Shown here in pieces: positions 15,952 to 26,280 of a DNA stretch of 64,000 nt. The position numbers and the translations under genes were made by a program. Below the pieces are notes generated by a model. The model saw only the letters and a program-made list of their open reading frames with translations, searched no databases and had not been told where the DNA came from. Source of the stretch: Cellulomonas sp. S1-8. Lineage in GTDB: Bacteria; Actinomycetota; Actinomycetes; Actinomycetales; Cellulomonadaceae. Numbering within the stretch: position 1 is the stretch's first letter; every line of letters begins with the position of its first letter. Where the stretch lies: NCBI RefSeq assembly GCF_026184235.1, contig NZ_CP110806.1, positions 1,674,001-1,738,000 on the forward strand. Direction: 5' to 3'.

Positions 15952-17125
15952 GCGCCCCCGGGCTGAGGGCCCCGAGGAAGTGGTCACACACGCGACCACT
16001 TCCCGACCCCGGCGGTCCAGGTGTGACCACTCTTGCGTCCCGCGGTGGGGGGACGGGGGCGCCGTGGAGCTTGAGCAGGGTGCTGATGGTTGTCGACCAG
16101 CCGAGGTGCTCGGCGCGGGAGCGGGCCGCGTCGCGTGCTGCCGGACCGGCGCCCACCAGGTCCACGACGCGGGCGGCGAACTCGCGGGGGTGCGACGCCG
16201 GCACCCCCAGCGCGGCGACGGCGGACCCGCGTGCCGCGACGACCGGCGTGCCGCACGCCAGCGACTCCAGCGCCGCCAGCCCGAACGTCTCCAGCGGGCC
16301 GGGTGCCAGCGTCACGTCGGCGTCGGCGAGCGTGCGCGCGACCAGCCGCCGGTCCTCGACGTGGCCCAGGAACGTCACGGGCAGGTCCCGGGCGGCGCGC
16401 GCCAGCCGCGACGCCTCCGGGCCGTCGCCCAGCACGACGAGCCGCGCGTCCACACCGTCCGCGCGCAGCAGGCCGAGCGTCGCGACGGCCGCGCCGGGCG
16501 CCTTCTCCGGTGACAGCCGGCTGCACAGCGCGAGCACGACGCCCCGCTCGCCGACTGCGCGCGTCCGCAGCGACGGGTGGAACGCGTCGAGGTCGACGCC
16601 GAGCGGCACCCGCGTGGTCGGGATGCCGATGCGGTCGAACTCCTGCGCGCCGAACGGGGTCGTGACGACGACGCGGTCGAACGCGGCGGCCCAGCGGCGG
16701 TTCGTGACGTCGGCCAGGGCGCGGGCCGACGCCTCGGGCAGCCGGCCCAGGCTGTGCGCGAGCCCGTCGAGCCGCTCGTGCGCGAACAGCGCGCTCGGGA
16801 CCCCGCGCTCGCGCGCCCACGCCCCGACGTGCCGCAGGGTGAACCGGTCGGACACCTCGACGCGGTCGGGTGCGAGCCGGTCGAGCGTGCGGCGCACGGC
16901 CGCGGTGTCGAGCAGCACCCGGTAGCCGGCGGTGCCGGGGACGTGGAGGCCCGGCAGCCGGACGCGGGTGCCCCAGTGCTCCTCGTCGACGCCACCCGAC
17001 GAGGCGGGTGCGACGAGGGTGAACCGGTGCCCGTGCGCGCGGTAGCCCGCGCCGAGCGCGTGCACCATGGTCCGTACACCGCCCGAGGCGGGTGCGTACG
17101 CGTTGGTCAGGTGGACGACGTGCAC
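15896..17125 (-). CDS. GT4-family glycosyltransferase (PimB/MgtA-like)
   Basis: This 409-residue protein begins HVVHLTNAYAPASGGVRT after a GTG start and has a two-domain GT-B fold. The C-terminal nucleotide-sugar site includes LALCSRLSPEKAP, VFLGHVEDRR-type and GPLETFGLAALESLACGTPVV segments with the E-x7-E motif. Such enzymes transfer mannose or glucose to lipids or wall polymers on the cytoplasmic face. It begins 8 bp after the stop of another GT4 enzyme, so the two are a functional pair. The last 40-50 residues are low-complexity Gly/Ser/Pro and run into the end of the DUF1801 gene; the stop is supported but the tail may be dispensable. Confidence 0.87.
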   Translation of the reverse strand: MHVVHLTNAYAPASGGVRTMVHALGAGYRAHGHRFTLVAPASSGGVDEEHWGTRVRLPGLHVPGTAGYRVLLDTAAVRRTLDRLAPDRVEVSDRFTLRHVGAWARERGVPSALFAHERLDGLAHSLGRLPEASARALADVTNRRWAAAFDRVVVTTPFGAQEFDRIGIPTTRVPLGVDLDAFHPSLRTRAVGERGVVLALCSRLSPEKAPGAAVATLGLLRADGVDARLVVLGDGPEASRLARAARDLPVTFLGHVEDRRLVARTLADADVTLAPGPLETFGLAALESLACGTPVVAARGSAVAALGVPASHPREFAARVVDLVGAGPAARDAARSRAEHLGWSTTISTLLKLHGAPVPPPRDARVVTPGPPGSGSGRVCDHFLGALSPGALSLLRGGSGSRSSAPPPG

Positions 17126-17132
17126 GCCGCGC

Positions 17133-18257
17133 TCAGCCAACCTGCGCCGCGGAGCGGTGCCCGGCCACCGCCGTCGCGTAGTACGAGAGCAGCTGTTCTC
17201 CCACGACCTGCCAGGTGCGGCCCTCGACCTGTCGGCGTCCGGCCGCGCCCATGGCCCGGCGCTTCGCCGCGTCCCCGGCCAGGTCGGCGACGGCGTCCCG
17301 CAGCGCCGCGAGGTCGCCCGGCGGGTACAGCCAGCCGGTGCGGCTCGGGTCGACGAGCTCGGCGACGGCGCCCGCCCCGACGGCCACCAGCGGGACGCCC
17401 GCGGCGAGGGCCTCCTGGGCGGACTGGCAGAACGTCTCGTGCGGGCCGGTCTGCACGGCCACGTCGAGGCTCGCCACCACACGGGACAGGGCGTCGCCCG
17501 TGACCTGGCCCAGGAACACCGCGCGCGGCAGGGCGCGCCGCAGGTCCGCGGCCTGGGGCCCGTCGCCTACGACGACGACCCGCACGCCCGGCACGTCCTG
17601 CAGCACGGCCAGGTCCTCGACCTGCTTCTCGGCGGCCAGCCGGCCCACGAACCCGACGAGCGCCTCGCCGCCGGGCGCGATCCGCCGGCGCCACGCCTCG
17701 TCGCGGTGCAGCGGGTTGAAGCGCACGGTGTCGACGCCCCGCGGCCACACCGCCACGCGCGGCACGTCGTGCGCCGCCAGCGCCCGCGCCGACGTCAGCG
17801 ACGGTGCGAGCGTCAGGTCGACCTGCTCGTGGATCGTGCGCACGACGCGCCACGCGGTGTCGGTGGCCGCGCCCAGGCCGTAGCGGCCCGCGTACCCGGC
17901 GACGTCCGTCTGGTAGACCGCCACGGTCGGCAGGTCGAGCGACGCGGCGGCCCGGACCGCCGGACGGCCCGTCGCGAAGGGTGAGGCGAGGTGCACGACG
18001 TCGGGTGCGAACGCGGCGAGCTCGCGCGCGACCGTCCGCGTGGAGGGCACCGCGACCCGCACCTCCGCGTAGCCCGGCAGCGGCACTGAGCGCAGCGGCA
18101 CGACCCGCGCACCGTGCACCCGCGACGGCGGGTCGCCGGGTGCCAGCACGAGTGCCTCGTGCCCCGCGGCCTGCAGCTGCTCCAGCGTCCGGACCACGGA
18201 GTTGGTGACGCCGTTGACGTGGGGGAGGAACGACTCGGTGACGATGGCGACGCGCAC
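17133..18257 (-). CDS. GT4-family alpha-mannosyltransferase (MgtA-like)
   Basis: This 374-residue GT-B enzyme starts MRVAIVTESFLPHVNGVTNSV, the characteristic N-terminus of actinobacterial GDP-mannose-dependent mannosyltransferases such as MgtA. The donor-site domain shows VGFVGRLAAEKQVEDL and GPHETFCQSAQEALAAGVP. Family members mannosylate glycolipids such as diacylglycerol glycosides or lipoglycan precursors. It lies immediately upstream of the second glycosyltransferase (8 bp), so both probably act on the same glycolipid. No flippase or polymerase gene is nearby. Confidence 0.88.
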   Translation of the reverse strand: MRVAIVTESFLPHVNGVTNSVVRTLEQLQAAGHEALVLAPGDPPSRVHGARVVPLRSVPLPGYAEVRVAVPSTRTVARELAAFAPDVVHLASPFATGRPAVRAAASLDLPTVAVYQTDVAGYAGRYGLGAATDTAWRVVRTIHEQVDLTLAPSLTSARALAAHDVPRVAVWPRGVDTVRFNPLHRDEAWRRRIAPGGEALVGFVGRLAAEKQVEDLAVLQDVPGVRVVVVGDGPQAADLRRALPRAVFLGQVTGDALSRVVASLDVAVQTGPHETFCQSAQEALAAGVPLVAVGAGAVAELVDPSRTGWLYPPGDLAALRDAVADLAGDAAKRRAMGAAGRRQVEGRTWQVVGEQLLSYYATAVAGHRSAAQVG

Positions 18258-18373
18258 GCCGCGTAGCCCACCAGGCGCGGAGGACGGGCGGTCGACGCGT
18301 GGGCGGCGGGATGGTGTCGGCTAGACGGACACGTCGCGCTGCGTCGTCCGGCGCACGATCGGGACGACGGCCC

Positions 18374-19066
18374 TCAGACGGAGCTCGACGGCCCGCCGGC
18401 CCGGCGGGCGCGCTCCTGCTCGAGGCCGTCGAGGACCAGCCCGAGGGTGAAGACGAACTCGGCCCTCGTGTCGCACCCGCTCAGCGCTCCGTCGGTCTCG
18501 TGCACGACGGCGGCCGCCAGGCGAGCCAGGTGGGGCATCTGGGCGGCGATCACGGCCATCGTCGCCTCGTCCGGGGGTTCCGCGCCGCCGTCGGGCTCGA
18601 ACAGCTCGGTGCTGAAGCCGAAGAGCATGGAGCCCAGCGCGTGGACCGCGCGGTGCGCGAGGTCGTCGTCGAAGCCGGCCGACGCCAGCGTGGCCAGCAG
18701 GTGCTCGTACAGCACCCAGGCGGACGGTGGCATCTGCGTGCTGCTCGTCAGCACCGACGGGCCCCACGGGTGCTGCAGCAGGACCTCCCGGGCCATCAGG
18801 CAGCGCTCGCGCACGGTCTCGATCCAGGTCGACGCCGTGACCTGCACCGACACCTCGACCACGAGGCCGACGACCCGGTCGGTCAGCGCGGCCAGGAGCG
18901 CGTCCTTGCCCGGCACGTGGTGGTAGAGCGACATCGCCTCGCAGTGCAGCGCCGTCGCGACCCGACGCATCGTGACGGCCTCGAGCCCTTCGTCGTCCGC
19001 GAGCGACATCGCGACGTCGACGATCAGCTCGCGGCTCAGCCGCTCACGGACCACGCGCCTCGCCAT
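18374..19066 (-). CDS. TetR-family transcriptional regulator
   Basis: This 230-residue repressor has an N-terminal TetR helix-turn-helix (LIVDVAMSLADDEGLEAVTMRRVATAL near residues 14-40, then EAMSLYHHVPGKDALL) and a helical C-terminal ligand-binding domain of the TetR_C type. It is divergent from a small membrane-protein gene, and the 99-bp intergenic region holds an AT-rich repeat that is a likely operator. It therefore probably controls itself and that neighbour. The inducer is unknown. Confidence 0.9.
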   Translation of the reverse strand: MARRVVRERLSRELIVDVAMSLADDEGLEAVTMRRVATALHCEAMSLYHHVPGKDALLAALTDRVVGLVVEVSVQVTASTWIETVRERCLMAREVLLQHPWGPSVLTSSTQMPPSAWVLYEHLLATLASAGFDDDLAHRAVHALGSMLFGFSTELFEPDGGAEPPDEATMAVIAAQMPHLARLAAAVVHETDGALSGCDTRAEFVFTLGLVLDGLEQERARRAGGPSSSV

Positions 19067-19090
19067 CGGCGCCTCCCTTGCGTCAGCAAA

Positions 19091-19116
19091 TTCTTACACA
19101 GTACGATTTTCTTACA
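19091..19116. promoter_or_regulatory. Divergent regulatory region with repeated TTCTTACA
   Basis: TTCTTACA occurs at 19091-19098 and 19109-19116 in the same orientation, 18 bp apart, inside a rare AT-rich patch between the divergent TetR and membrane-protein genes. It is a likely TetR operator and promoter overlap. Confidence 0.45.
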
Positions 19117-19165
19117 AGCTAAGGCCGGCCGATCCGGCCCTGCCCCAGTATCCTGGAGGACCCCC

Positions 19166-19633
19166 GTGACCACGCTCGCGACGCCGGCTACGTCATCCGC
19201 GCCCCCCCGACCCCGCAGGCTCGCGCCGCGCACGGTCGTCAGCTCGCTGTGGTTGTTCGCGGTGCTGTGCTACCTGTACTGCGACGTCCTCGGCTTCTAC
19301 TGGGCCGAGCACCTCGAGGAGGTCCTGGCCGGCAGCATCGGCGGTGTCGAGATCACCCAGGGGTTCCTTCTCGTGTCAGCCGTGCTGATGACGATCCCGA
19401 TCTCGCTGGTGCTGATCACGCGGATCGCTCCGCACCGGGTCGCGCGGTGGGGGACCGTCGCCGGCGGCGCCGTGATGACCGCCGCCCAGGTTGCGTCCCT
19501 CTCCGTCGGGGACGTCACGCTCCACTACGTCTACTTCTCGGTGATCGAGATCGCGACCACGGCGTTCCTGGTGCTCTACGCACTGCAACGGTGGCGGACC
19601 GACGACGAGCTGTCGACGGGTGCCGCCGCCTGA
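19166..19633 (+). CDS. Small four-helix membrane protein
   Basis: This 155-residue protein starts at GTG 19166 with a strong GGAGGA upstream. After a polar proline-rich N-terminus it has about four hydrophobic segments (VVSSLWLFAVLCYLYCDVLGF, GFLLVSAVLMTIPISLVL and two more). It resembles small DoxX/DUF6326-like membrane proteins commonly paired with TetR regulators, but I cannot assign a function. The divergent TetR gene probably regulates it. Confidence 0.82.
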   Translation: MTTLATPATSSAPPRPRRLAPRTVVSSLWLFAVLCYLYCDVLGFYWAEHLEEVLAGSIGGVEITQGFLLVSAVLMTIPISLVLITRIAPHRVARWGTVAGGAVMTAAQVASLSVGDVTLHYVYFSVIEIATTAFLVLYALQRWRTDDELSTGAAA

Positions 19634-19713
19634 GTCGGTCACGATCCGAGAAGCCTGACGGCGGGCAGGTCCCTAGCGTGGGTGCCACACCCATGACGGA
19701 CCGAGGAGCACCC

Positions 19714-20169
19714 ATGAGCGCGAAGTCGACGACCGGCAGCACCGACACCTTCAGCGCCGAGGAGCGCGCCGCGATGAAGGAGCGGGCCGCAGAGCTCAAG
19801 GCGCAGGCGCGGCGCGGGACCGCGGCTGCAAAGGCGGCCGAGGCGGAGGCGCAGGTGCTAGTGAAGATCGCCGAGCTGCCCGACGCCGACCGCGTCATCG
19901 CCGAGCGCGTCCACGCGATCGTCCGCGAGGTGGCGCCCGACCTGGCACCCCGCACCTGGTACGGCATGCCGGCGTACGCGAAGGACGGCAAGGTGCTGTG
20001 CTTCCTCAAGCCCGCGGGCAAGTTCGAGTCCCGCTACTCGACCCTGGGCTTCGAGGACCCGGCGGCGCTCGACGACGGCTCGATGTGGCCGACGTCGTAC
20101 GCGTTGACCGGTGTGACGCCCGAGGTCGAGGCGACGATCGCCGACCTCGTGCGGCGCGCAGCAGGCTGA
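19714..20169 (+). CDS. DUF1801 family protein, copy 2
   Basis: This 151-residue paralogue of the protein at 15496-15951 starts at ATG 19714 with GAGGA upstream. The conserved core reads RTWYGMPAYAKDGKVLCF and both proteins end in a very similar VRRAAG or IRRAAG. The N-terminus is a charged helix (ERAAMKERAAELKAQARRG). Function is unknown. The two copies bracket the glycosyltransferase/TetR block, so an old duplication is likely. Confidence 0.88.
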   Translation: MSAKSTTGSTDTFSAEERAAMKERAAELKAQARRGTAAAKAAEAEAQVLVKIAELPDADRVIAERVHAIVREVAPDLAPRTWYGMPAYAKDGKVLCFLKPAGKFESRYSTLGFEDPAALDDGSMWPTSYALTGVTPEVEATIADLVRRAAG

Positions 20170-20411
20170 GCGTCGGACCGGCGCAGGTGGCGCCCGCGGT
20201 GAGGGAGGGTGTTCCGGAAAGGGTGTGACCTGATGAGATCGTCACATCTGCGCGGTCGGCCACCCCACACGTGTCACGCCCACCACATGGGCTGCCTGAC
20301 CTGGGGTCGCGACTCCGCCGGCATGACCGTCGGACGGGTGGGTGCCAGCGCCGTCGCTCCGCCGGAAGGGTGACGCACTGGCGACACGCTCCGGAGGGCG
20401 TCCCCCGACCG

Positions 20412-20417
20412 TAGGGT
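20412..20417 (+). promoter_or_regulatory. -10 element for a leaderless message
   Basis: TAGGGT ends 7 bp before the ATG at 20425, so the transcript of the unknown gene would begin at or within a base or two of its start codon. No ribosome-binding site is visible. I see nothing else in 20170-20411. Confidence 0.4.
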
Positions 20418-20424
20418 TCTGCGC

Positions 20425-21024
20425 ATGTGGGACAAGAAGCTGCTCGGCGACGTCGAACGTTGGGTCAAGGCGGGCGACCTCGACGGGGCGTGCGAACGCC
20501 TCGCCGACATGCTCCACGACACCGGCATCGACGGATTCACTCGGGCTGCGCGCGACGGGTTCACCAACGAGCCCGACGAGGTTCGGCGCTGGTTGCAGCG
20601 GTGCGCCGGCCTTCTGACCGAGAGCGAAGGCGAGTACCCAGCCCTCTACACAGAGATGAACGGGTACACCATCAATCCGGACCACTGGCACGCCGGGTTG
20701 GATGCGTGGTCGTCACCGATCAACGACTTCGAGACGCTGGACGACGGGCCGGCGGACATTCCATTGCACTACCGGGAGGATCTGACGTTGCGCGGCTGGG
20801 CGTCCATGCAGGGGTCGTTCGAGCGTTACTACGGCGGCGACCACGCGCCCAGGTCCGCTGAGGTCGAGGCTGCGACGAACATCGCCGACCTGCTCGTCCA
20901 CGTCACGTTCCTGCGCCTGATCCGAGACGCGTGGCTGACCGGTCCGATCGACGGCATCTCGGTGCCGCTGGCGGTCACCACGCACGACTCCGAGCTCGGG
21001 ATCGTGTTGCAGCCCTTGGTGTGA
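20425..21024 (+). CDS. Protein of unknown function
   Basis: This 199-residue soluble protein starts at ATG 20425 and has no signal peptide or membrane segment. It is rich in Asp, Trp and Tyr, for example ALYTEMNGYTINPDHWHAGL and GSFERYYGGDHAP. I recognise no domain. Its base composition is visibly less GC-rich than the surroundings and it stands alone before tRNA-Gly, so it may have been acquired horizontally. Its size and acidic character resemble some small immunity-type proteins, but no toxin partner is nearby. Confidence 0.6.
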   Translation: MWDKKLLGDVERWVKAGDLDGACERLADMLHDTGIDGFTRAARDGFTNEPDEVRRWLQRCAGLLTESEGEYPALYTEMNGYTINPDHWHAGLDAWSSPINDFETLDDGPADIPLHYREDLTLRGWASMQGSFERYYGGDHAPRSAEVEAATNIADLLVHVTFLRLIRDAWLTGPIDGISVPLAVTTHDSELGIVLQPLV

Positions 21025-21383
21025 CGGGCCCCGGATGCCCGCGACCTCGCGCCCGTGCTCACCGAGATGGTGGTGCTGCGTCCTGGACGTCGGGACGGAG
21101 CGCTCTCTGGGCTCGTGGGTTCGAGTGCGTTCGGACCCGGACGTGGGCTCCACGACGACCAGGCCGAGGTGCAGCACAGCCGCCCAGGCCGTGCGCTCGC
21201 GTATCGGTAGGCCGGGTATCTCAACGGTGTCGGCGGACAGAGACTGACGAGCGGTTGGTCGGCGCAGTCGTTCCGGACGGAGCGTCCACTGCCACGGAGT
21301 TCTCAGACGACCTTCGGAGGCATCGAGGCTGCCGTGACCGCAACCACACGGAGGCACGAGAACCTGAACCACCCTGAGAGGGG
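21025..21383. other. Intergenic stretch without a recognisable gene
   Basis: About 360 bp between the unknown gene and tRNA-Gly. Frames here are open only because of base composition and show no coherent protein character. No clear terminator or repeat was found. Its composition is moderate, like the gene before it, so it may belong to the same acquired segment. Confidence 0.5.
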
Positions 21384-21454
21384 AGCGGACGACGGGAATC
21401 GAACCCGCGTAGCCAGTTTGGAAGACTGGGGCTCTACCATTGAGCTACGTCCGC
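21384..21454 (-). tRNA. tRNA-Gly (anticodon TCC)
   Basis: On the minus strand a full cloverleaf can be drawn. The acceptor stem is GCGGACG/CGTCCGC and the D arm GCTC-AATGGTA-GAGC. The anticodon stem CCAGT/ACTGG encloses loop CTTCCAA (anticodon TCC). The T arm is CGGGT/CCCG-type with TTCGATT. CCA is not encoded. Confidence 0.93.
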
Positions 21455-21522
21455 GCGCCCGCCCGGCCGGTGTCGACCGCGGGGCGCAGCAAGGGTACCG
21501 GGTGATGAGGCGTGAGGCCGCT

Positions 21523-21553
21523 TTGGCGGTCGGCGCGGCTCGTGGCGTAGCAT
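21523..21553 (+). promoter_or_regulatory. Possible tig promoter
   Basis: TTGGCG (21523-21528) and TAGCAT (21548-21553) are spaced 19 bp apart about 200 bp upstream of tig. The spacing is slightly long, so the call is weak. Confidence 0.3.
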
Positions 21554-21752
21554 CGAGGGTCGCGCGTACGCGCCCTCGGGTGCTCGCACGTCGCCCCACC
21601 GTGGCAGGTCCACGGGAAGGTCACGACGTCGCCCGGGCCGCAGCGTGCAGTGCCCCACAGCGCCTGCAGATCGACCCAGAGCGTGCAGATCGAAGCGAGC
21701 CACCTCGTCGGATCCTCCGGCGCCCGGCCATGACCAAGTGGAGACCACTGAA

Positions 21753-23138
21753 GTGAAGAGCGCCGTCGAGACCCTGGACCCGACCAAGGTCAAGCTGTCC
21801 GTCGAGGTGACGTACGACGAGCTCAAGCCGAGCATCGAACACGCCTACCAGCACATCGCCGAGCAGGTGACGGTGCCGGGCTTCCGCAAGGGCAAGGTCC
21901 CGCCGCGCATCATCGACCAGCGCGTGGGCCGCCCGGCCGTCATCGAGCACGCCGTCAACGAGGGCCTGTCGACCTTCTACGCCGAGGCCGTCCGCGAGAA
22001 CAAGCTGCGCCCCATGGGCCAGCCCGAGGTCGAGGTGACGAAGGTCCCCGGCCTGGTCCCCGCCGACGCCGAGGGTGAGCTGCACTTCACGGCCGAGGTC
22101 GAGGTCCGCCCCGAGATCACGCTGCCGGACCTCGACGCCCTGAGCGTCACCGTCGACGACGTCGAGGTCGCGGACGAGGACGTCGACGCGCGCCTCGACG
22201 CGCTGCGCGAGCGCTTCGGCTCCCTCGTCGGCGTCGACCGTCCCGCCGAGTCGGGTGACTTCGTCGTCATCGACCTCGTCGCGACGATCGGTGACGACCA
22301 GGTCGACCAGGTCTCCGGCACCAGCTACCAGATCGGCTCGGGCAACATGCTCGAAGGCCTCGACGAGGCGCTGACGGGCCTGTCGTCCGGCGAGACGACG
22401 ACGTTCGAGACCGAGCTCGTCGGCGGCGACCGCAAGGGCGAGAAGGCGCAGGTCACCGTCACGGCCACCGGCGTCAAGGAGCGTCAGCTGCCCGAGGTCG
22501 ACGACGAGTTCGCGCAGCTCGCGAGCGAGTTCGACACGATCGACGAGCTCAAGGCGGACCTGCGCGAGCAGGCCGGCAAGATCAAGGCGTCGAACCAGGC
22601 CGTGCAGGCGCGCGACCTGCTGGTCGAGAAGCTGACGGCCGAGACCGAGATCCCCGTGCCGAGCGGCGTCGTCGAGGCCGAGGTGCACCGCCACCTCGAG
22701 TCCGAGGGCCGCCTCGAGGACGACGAGCACCGCGTCGAGGTCACCGAGCAGGCCCAGACCGCGCTGCGCAACCAGATCCTGCTCGACACCCTCGCCGAGC
22801 AGCTCGACATCAAGGTGAGCCAGAGCGAGCTGCTCGACTACCTCGTGAGCGCGTCGCGGCAGTACGGCATGGACCCCAACACGTTCATCACGACCCTCGA
22901 CCAGCAGGGGCAGATCCCCGCCATGGTCGCCGAGGTCGCGCGGTCCAAGGCGCTCGCCGTCTCGCTGCGCCGGGTCGCGGTCGTCGACGGCTCCGGTGCG
23001 TCGGTCGACCTGTCGGAGTTCATCGGCACCGACGAGGAGGACTCCGAGCTCGAGCAGGCCGAGGCGCCCTCGGGCGACGCCGCCACCGACGTGTCGTCCG
23101 TCATCTTCGGCGACGACAGCGCCGACGAGAAGGCCTGA
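21753..23138 (+). CDS. tig: Trigger factor (ribosome-associated chaperone and prolyl isomerase)
   Basis: This 461-residue protein has the three trigger-factor domains. The N-terminal ribosome-binding domain carries the signature [14 protein letters not shown] near residues 42-55. The FKBP-like PPIase follows at about 155-245, with [12 protein letters not shown]. The helical chaperone domain comes last, ending in an acidic tail typical of actinobacteria ([12 protein letters not shown]). The GTG at 21753 with GGAGA upstream was chosen; the in-frame extension upstream has no homology. It binds nascent chains at the ribosome exit tunnel. The clp genes follow after a terminator, the usual actinobacterial order. 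Confidence 0.95.
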   Translation: MKSAVETLDPTKVKLSVEVTYDELKPSIEHAYQHIAEQVTVPGFRKGKVPPRIIDQRVGRPAVIEHAVNEGLSTFYAEAVRENKLRPMGQPEVEVTKVPGLVPADAEGELHFTAEVEVRPEITLPDLDALSVTVDDVEVADEDVDARLDALRERFGSLVGVDRPAESGDFVVIDLVATIGDDQVDQVSGTSYQIGSGNMLEGLDEALTGLSSGETTTFETELVGGDRKGEKAQVTVTATGVKERQLPEVDDEFAQLASEFDTIDELKADLREQAGKIKASNQAVQARDLLVEKLTAETEIPVPSGVVEAEVHRHLESEGRLEDDEHRVEVTEQAQTALRNQILLDTLAEQLDIKVSQSELLDYLVSASRQYGMDPNTFITTLDQQGQIPAMVAEVARSKALAVSLRRVAVVDGSGASVDLSEFIGTDEEDSELEQAEAPSGDAATDVSSVIFGDDSADEKA

Positions 23139-23165
23139 CGCGACGACCCTCTCGCCGCACGTGAC

Positions 23166-23204
23166 GACGGCCCCGCGCGCCCGTACCGGGAGCGCGGGGC
23201 CGTC
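23166..23204 (+). terminator. Terminator hairpin after tig
   Basis: A perfect 13-bp stem (23166-23178 with 23192-23204) encloses a 13-base loop that itself contains CCGTACCGGG. It begins 27 bp after the tig stop and separates tig from the clpP operon. Confidence 0.7.
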
Positions 23205-23241
23205 CGCGTCGCCGCTGCGGGCCGTCCGGGCGCACCGGCTG

Positions 23242-23252
23242 CGCCGACAGCG
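23242..23252. promoter_or_regulatory. ClgR-type operator upstream of clpP1
   Basis: CGCCGACAGCG fits the CGCYNANRGCG core of the ClgR operator described in corynebacteria, and is followed by A/T bases as in the consensus. It lies about 135 bp before clpP1. ClgR activates clpP operons in actinobacteria, so the position is expected. Confidence 0.55.
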
Positions 23253-23385
23253 AAACGGCGCGTCGGCGGGACATGGCCGGGCGCGCTCGGGCGTTAGGGT
23301 CGCTGCAACGCGCGGCCGGACGACGCCCCTCGCAAGGGCTCGACCCGGCCGTGCACGTAGGACGTAGCCAGACGAGGGAGCCTTC

Positions 23386-24006
23386 GTGAACGAGCAGGTG
23401 CCGGCCCTGGCCCGGGCAGATTCTCCGGGCCTCGGCCTGAACGATTCCATCTACAACCGACTGCTCCGCGAGCGGATCATCTGGCTCGGCTCGGAGGTCC
23501 GCGACGAGAACGCCAACGCCATCTGCGCGCAGATGATGCTGCTGGCCGCGGAGGACCCGGACAAGGACATCTGGCTGTACATCAACTCGCCCGGCGGGTC
23601 GATCACGGCCGGCATGGCGATCTACGACACGATGCAGTACATCAAGCCGGACGTCGCGACGATCGCGATGGGCATGGCGGCGTCGATGGGGCAGTTCCTG
23701 CTCTCCTCGGGCACCAAGGGCAAGCGGTACGCCACGCCCCACGCCCGCGTGATGATGCACCAGCCGTCGGGCGGCATCGGCGGCACGGCGACCGACGTGC
23801 GCATCAACGCCCAGCTGATCCTGCACATGAAGAAGGTGCTCGCCGAGCTGATCGCCGAGCAGACGGGCAAGAGCGTCGAGCAGATCAACGCCGACTCGGA
23901 CCGCGACCGCTGGTTCACGGCCCCCGAGGCCCTCGAGTACGGCTTCATCGACAACGTGGTGACCAGCAGCCACTCGGTCGCCGGTGGCGGCGGGACCGCG
24001 GCCTGA
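23386..24006 (+). CDS. clpP1: ATP-dependent Clp protease proteolytic subunit 1
   Basis: This 206-residue serine peptidase has the ClpP triad: Ser100 in [10 protein letters not shown], His125 in [10 protein letters not shown] and Asp170 in QINADSDRD. In actinobacteria ClpP1 and ClpP2 form a mixed tetradecamer that works with ClpX or ClpC. The GTG start follows a GGGAG-like ribosome-binding site. It lies 33 bp before clpP2 in the same operon. A ClgR-like box upstream suggests control by protein stress. Confidence 0.95.
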   Translation: MNEQVPALARADSPGLGLNDSIYNRLLRERIIWLGSEVRDENANAICAQMMLLAAEDPDKDIWLYINSPGGSITAGMAIYDTMQYIKPDVATIAMGMAASMGQFLLSSGTKGKRYATPHARVMMHQPSGGIGGTATDVRINAQLILHMKKVLAELIAEQTGKSVEQINADSDRDRWFTAPEALEYGFIDNVVTSSHSVAGGGGTAA

Positions 24007-24039
24007 CGGCCGGGCGACGCAGAGAACCAGGAGAACTTC

Positions 24040-24735
24040 GTGAGCATGGAATCCCAGTTCATGGCCGCAGCCGGCCGCCTGGCCGGCGGCACGGCACCCG
24101 CCTCGCCGTCCGGTCGCTACGTGCTGCCGCAGTTCGAGGAGCGCACCGCCTACGGCTTCAAGCGCCAGGACCCGTACACCAAGCTGTTCGAGGACCGCAT
24201 CATCTTCCTCGGCGTGCAGGTCGACGACGCCTCGGCCGATGACGTCATGGCGCAGCTGCTCGTCCTGGAGTCCACGGACCCCGACCGCGACATCACGCTG
24301 TACATCAACTCGCCCGGCGGCTCGTTCACCGCGCTGACGGCGATCTACGACACGATGCAGTACATCAAGCCGCACATCCAGACCGTCTGCCTCGGGCAGG
24401 CGGCCTCGGCGGCGGCCATCCTGCTCGCGGCCGGCTCGCCCGGCAAGCGTCTGGCGCTGCCGAACGCGCGCGTGCTGATCCACCAGCCCGCGATGGAGGG
24501 CGGCGGCTACGCGCAGGCGTCCGACATCGAGATCCAGGCGAACGAGCTCATCCGCATCCGCGAGTGGCTCGAGGCGGCGCTCTCGCAGCACACGGGTCGG
24601 CCGATCGAGCAGGTGCGCCAGGACATCGAGCGCGACAAGATCCTCACCGCGGCCCAGGCCAAGGACTACGGGATCGTCGACCAGGTGCTCGAGAGCCGCA
24701 AGGGTGTCCACCCCGCGGTGGTCCAGCCCGCCTGA
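24040..24735 (+). CDS. clpP2: ATP-dependent Clp protease proteolytic subunit 2
   Basis: This 231-residue partner of ClpP1 carries Ser123 in [11 protein letters not shown], His148 in [12 protein letters not shown] and Asp195 in VRQDIERDK. The N-terminal propeptide is longer than in ClpP1 (about 40 residues before the [13 protein letters not shown] region). A GTG start at 24040 has AGGAGAA upstream. It is coupled in one operon with clpP1. A very strong hairpin separates it from clpX. Confidence 0.95.
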   Translation: MSMESQFMAAAGRLAGGTAPASPSGRYVLPQFEERTAYGFKRQDPYTKLFEDRIIFLGVQVDDASADDVMAQLLVLESTDPDRDITLYINSPGGSFTALTAIYDTMQYIKPHIQTVCLGQAASAAAILLAAGSPGKRLALPNARVLIHQPAMEGGGYAQASDIEIQANELIRIREWLEAALSQHTGRPIEQVRQDIERDKILTAAQAKDYGIVDQVLESRKGVHPAVVQPA

Positions 24736-24748
24736 CGCTGTGACCGCG

Positions 24749-24794
24749 GCATGACCTCCGGTTCCGTCGTTCGCGACGGGACCGGGGGTCATGC
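24749..24794 (+). terminator. Very strong UUCG-capped hairpin between clpP2 and clpX
   Basis: Arms 24749-24769 and 24774-24794 form a 21-bp stem without gaps, with two G-U pairs, closed by the tetraloop UUCG between G and C. It lies 14 bp after the clpP2 stop. No U-tract follows. It either ends the clpP message or protects its 3' end, leaving clpX to a separate promoter in 24795-24999. Confidence 0.75.
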
Positions 24795-24999
24795 GTGGGT
24801 CACGGCTGGGCCATCCGTGCGAACCGGGACGCATCGGACGGCGTGTCACCCCCGACACGCCGCGACCCGCCCGACGGGTTCGGCTGACAGGTGGCCCTAG
24901 GTGGTGTGCAATGGGGGAACGTGACTCGCGGACTGCGAGGTCACGACGACGGCGCAACCGCATCGACCGCGGTGGGCGACACGAAGGAAGGGGACGCAC

Positions 25000-26276
<1,277 letters not shown>

Positions 26277-26280
<4 letters not shown>

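Noticed and set aside
20931..21377. A 148-codon frame after the unknown gene
   Set aside because: It overlaps the end of the unknown gene in another frame and has the Arg-rich composition of a random frame.
24906..24960. SigR-like promoter upstream of clpX
   Set aside because: GGGAAC is present but the spacing to a GTT element is wrong, so it does not meet the consensus.
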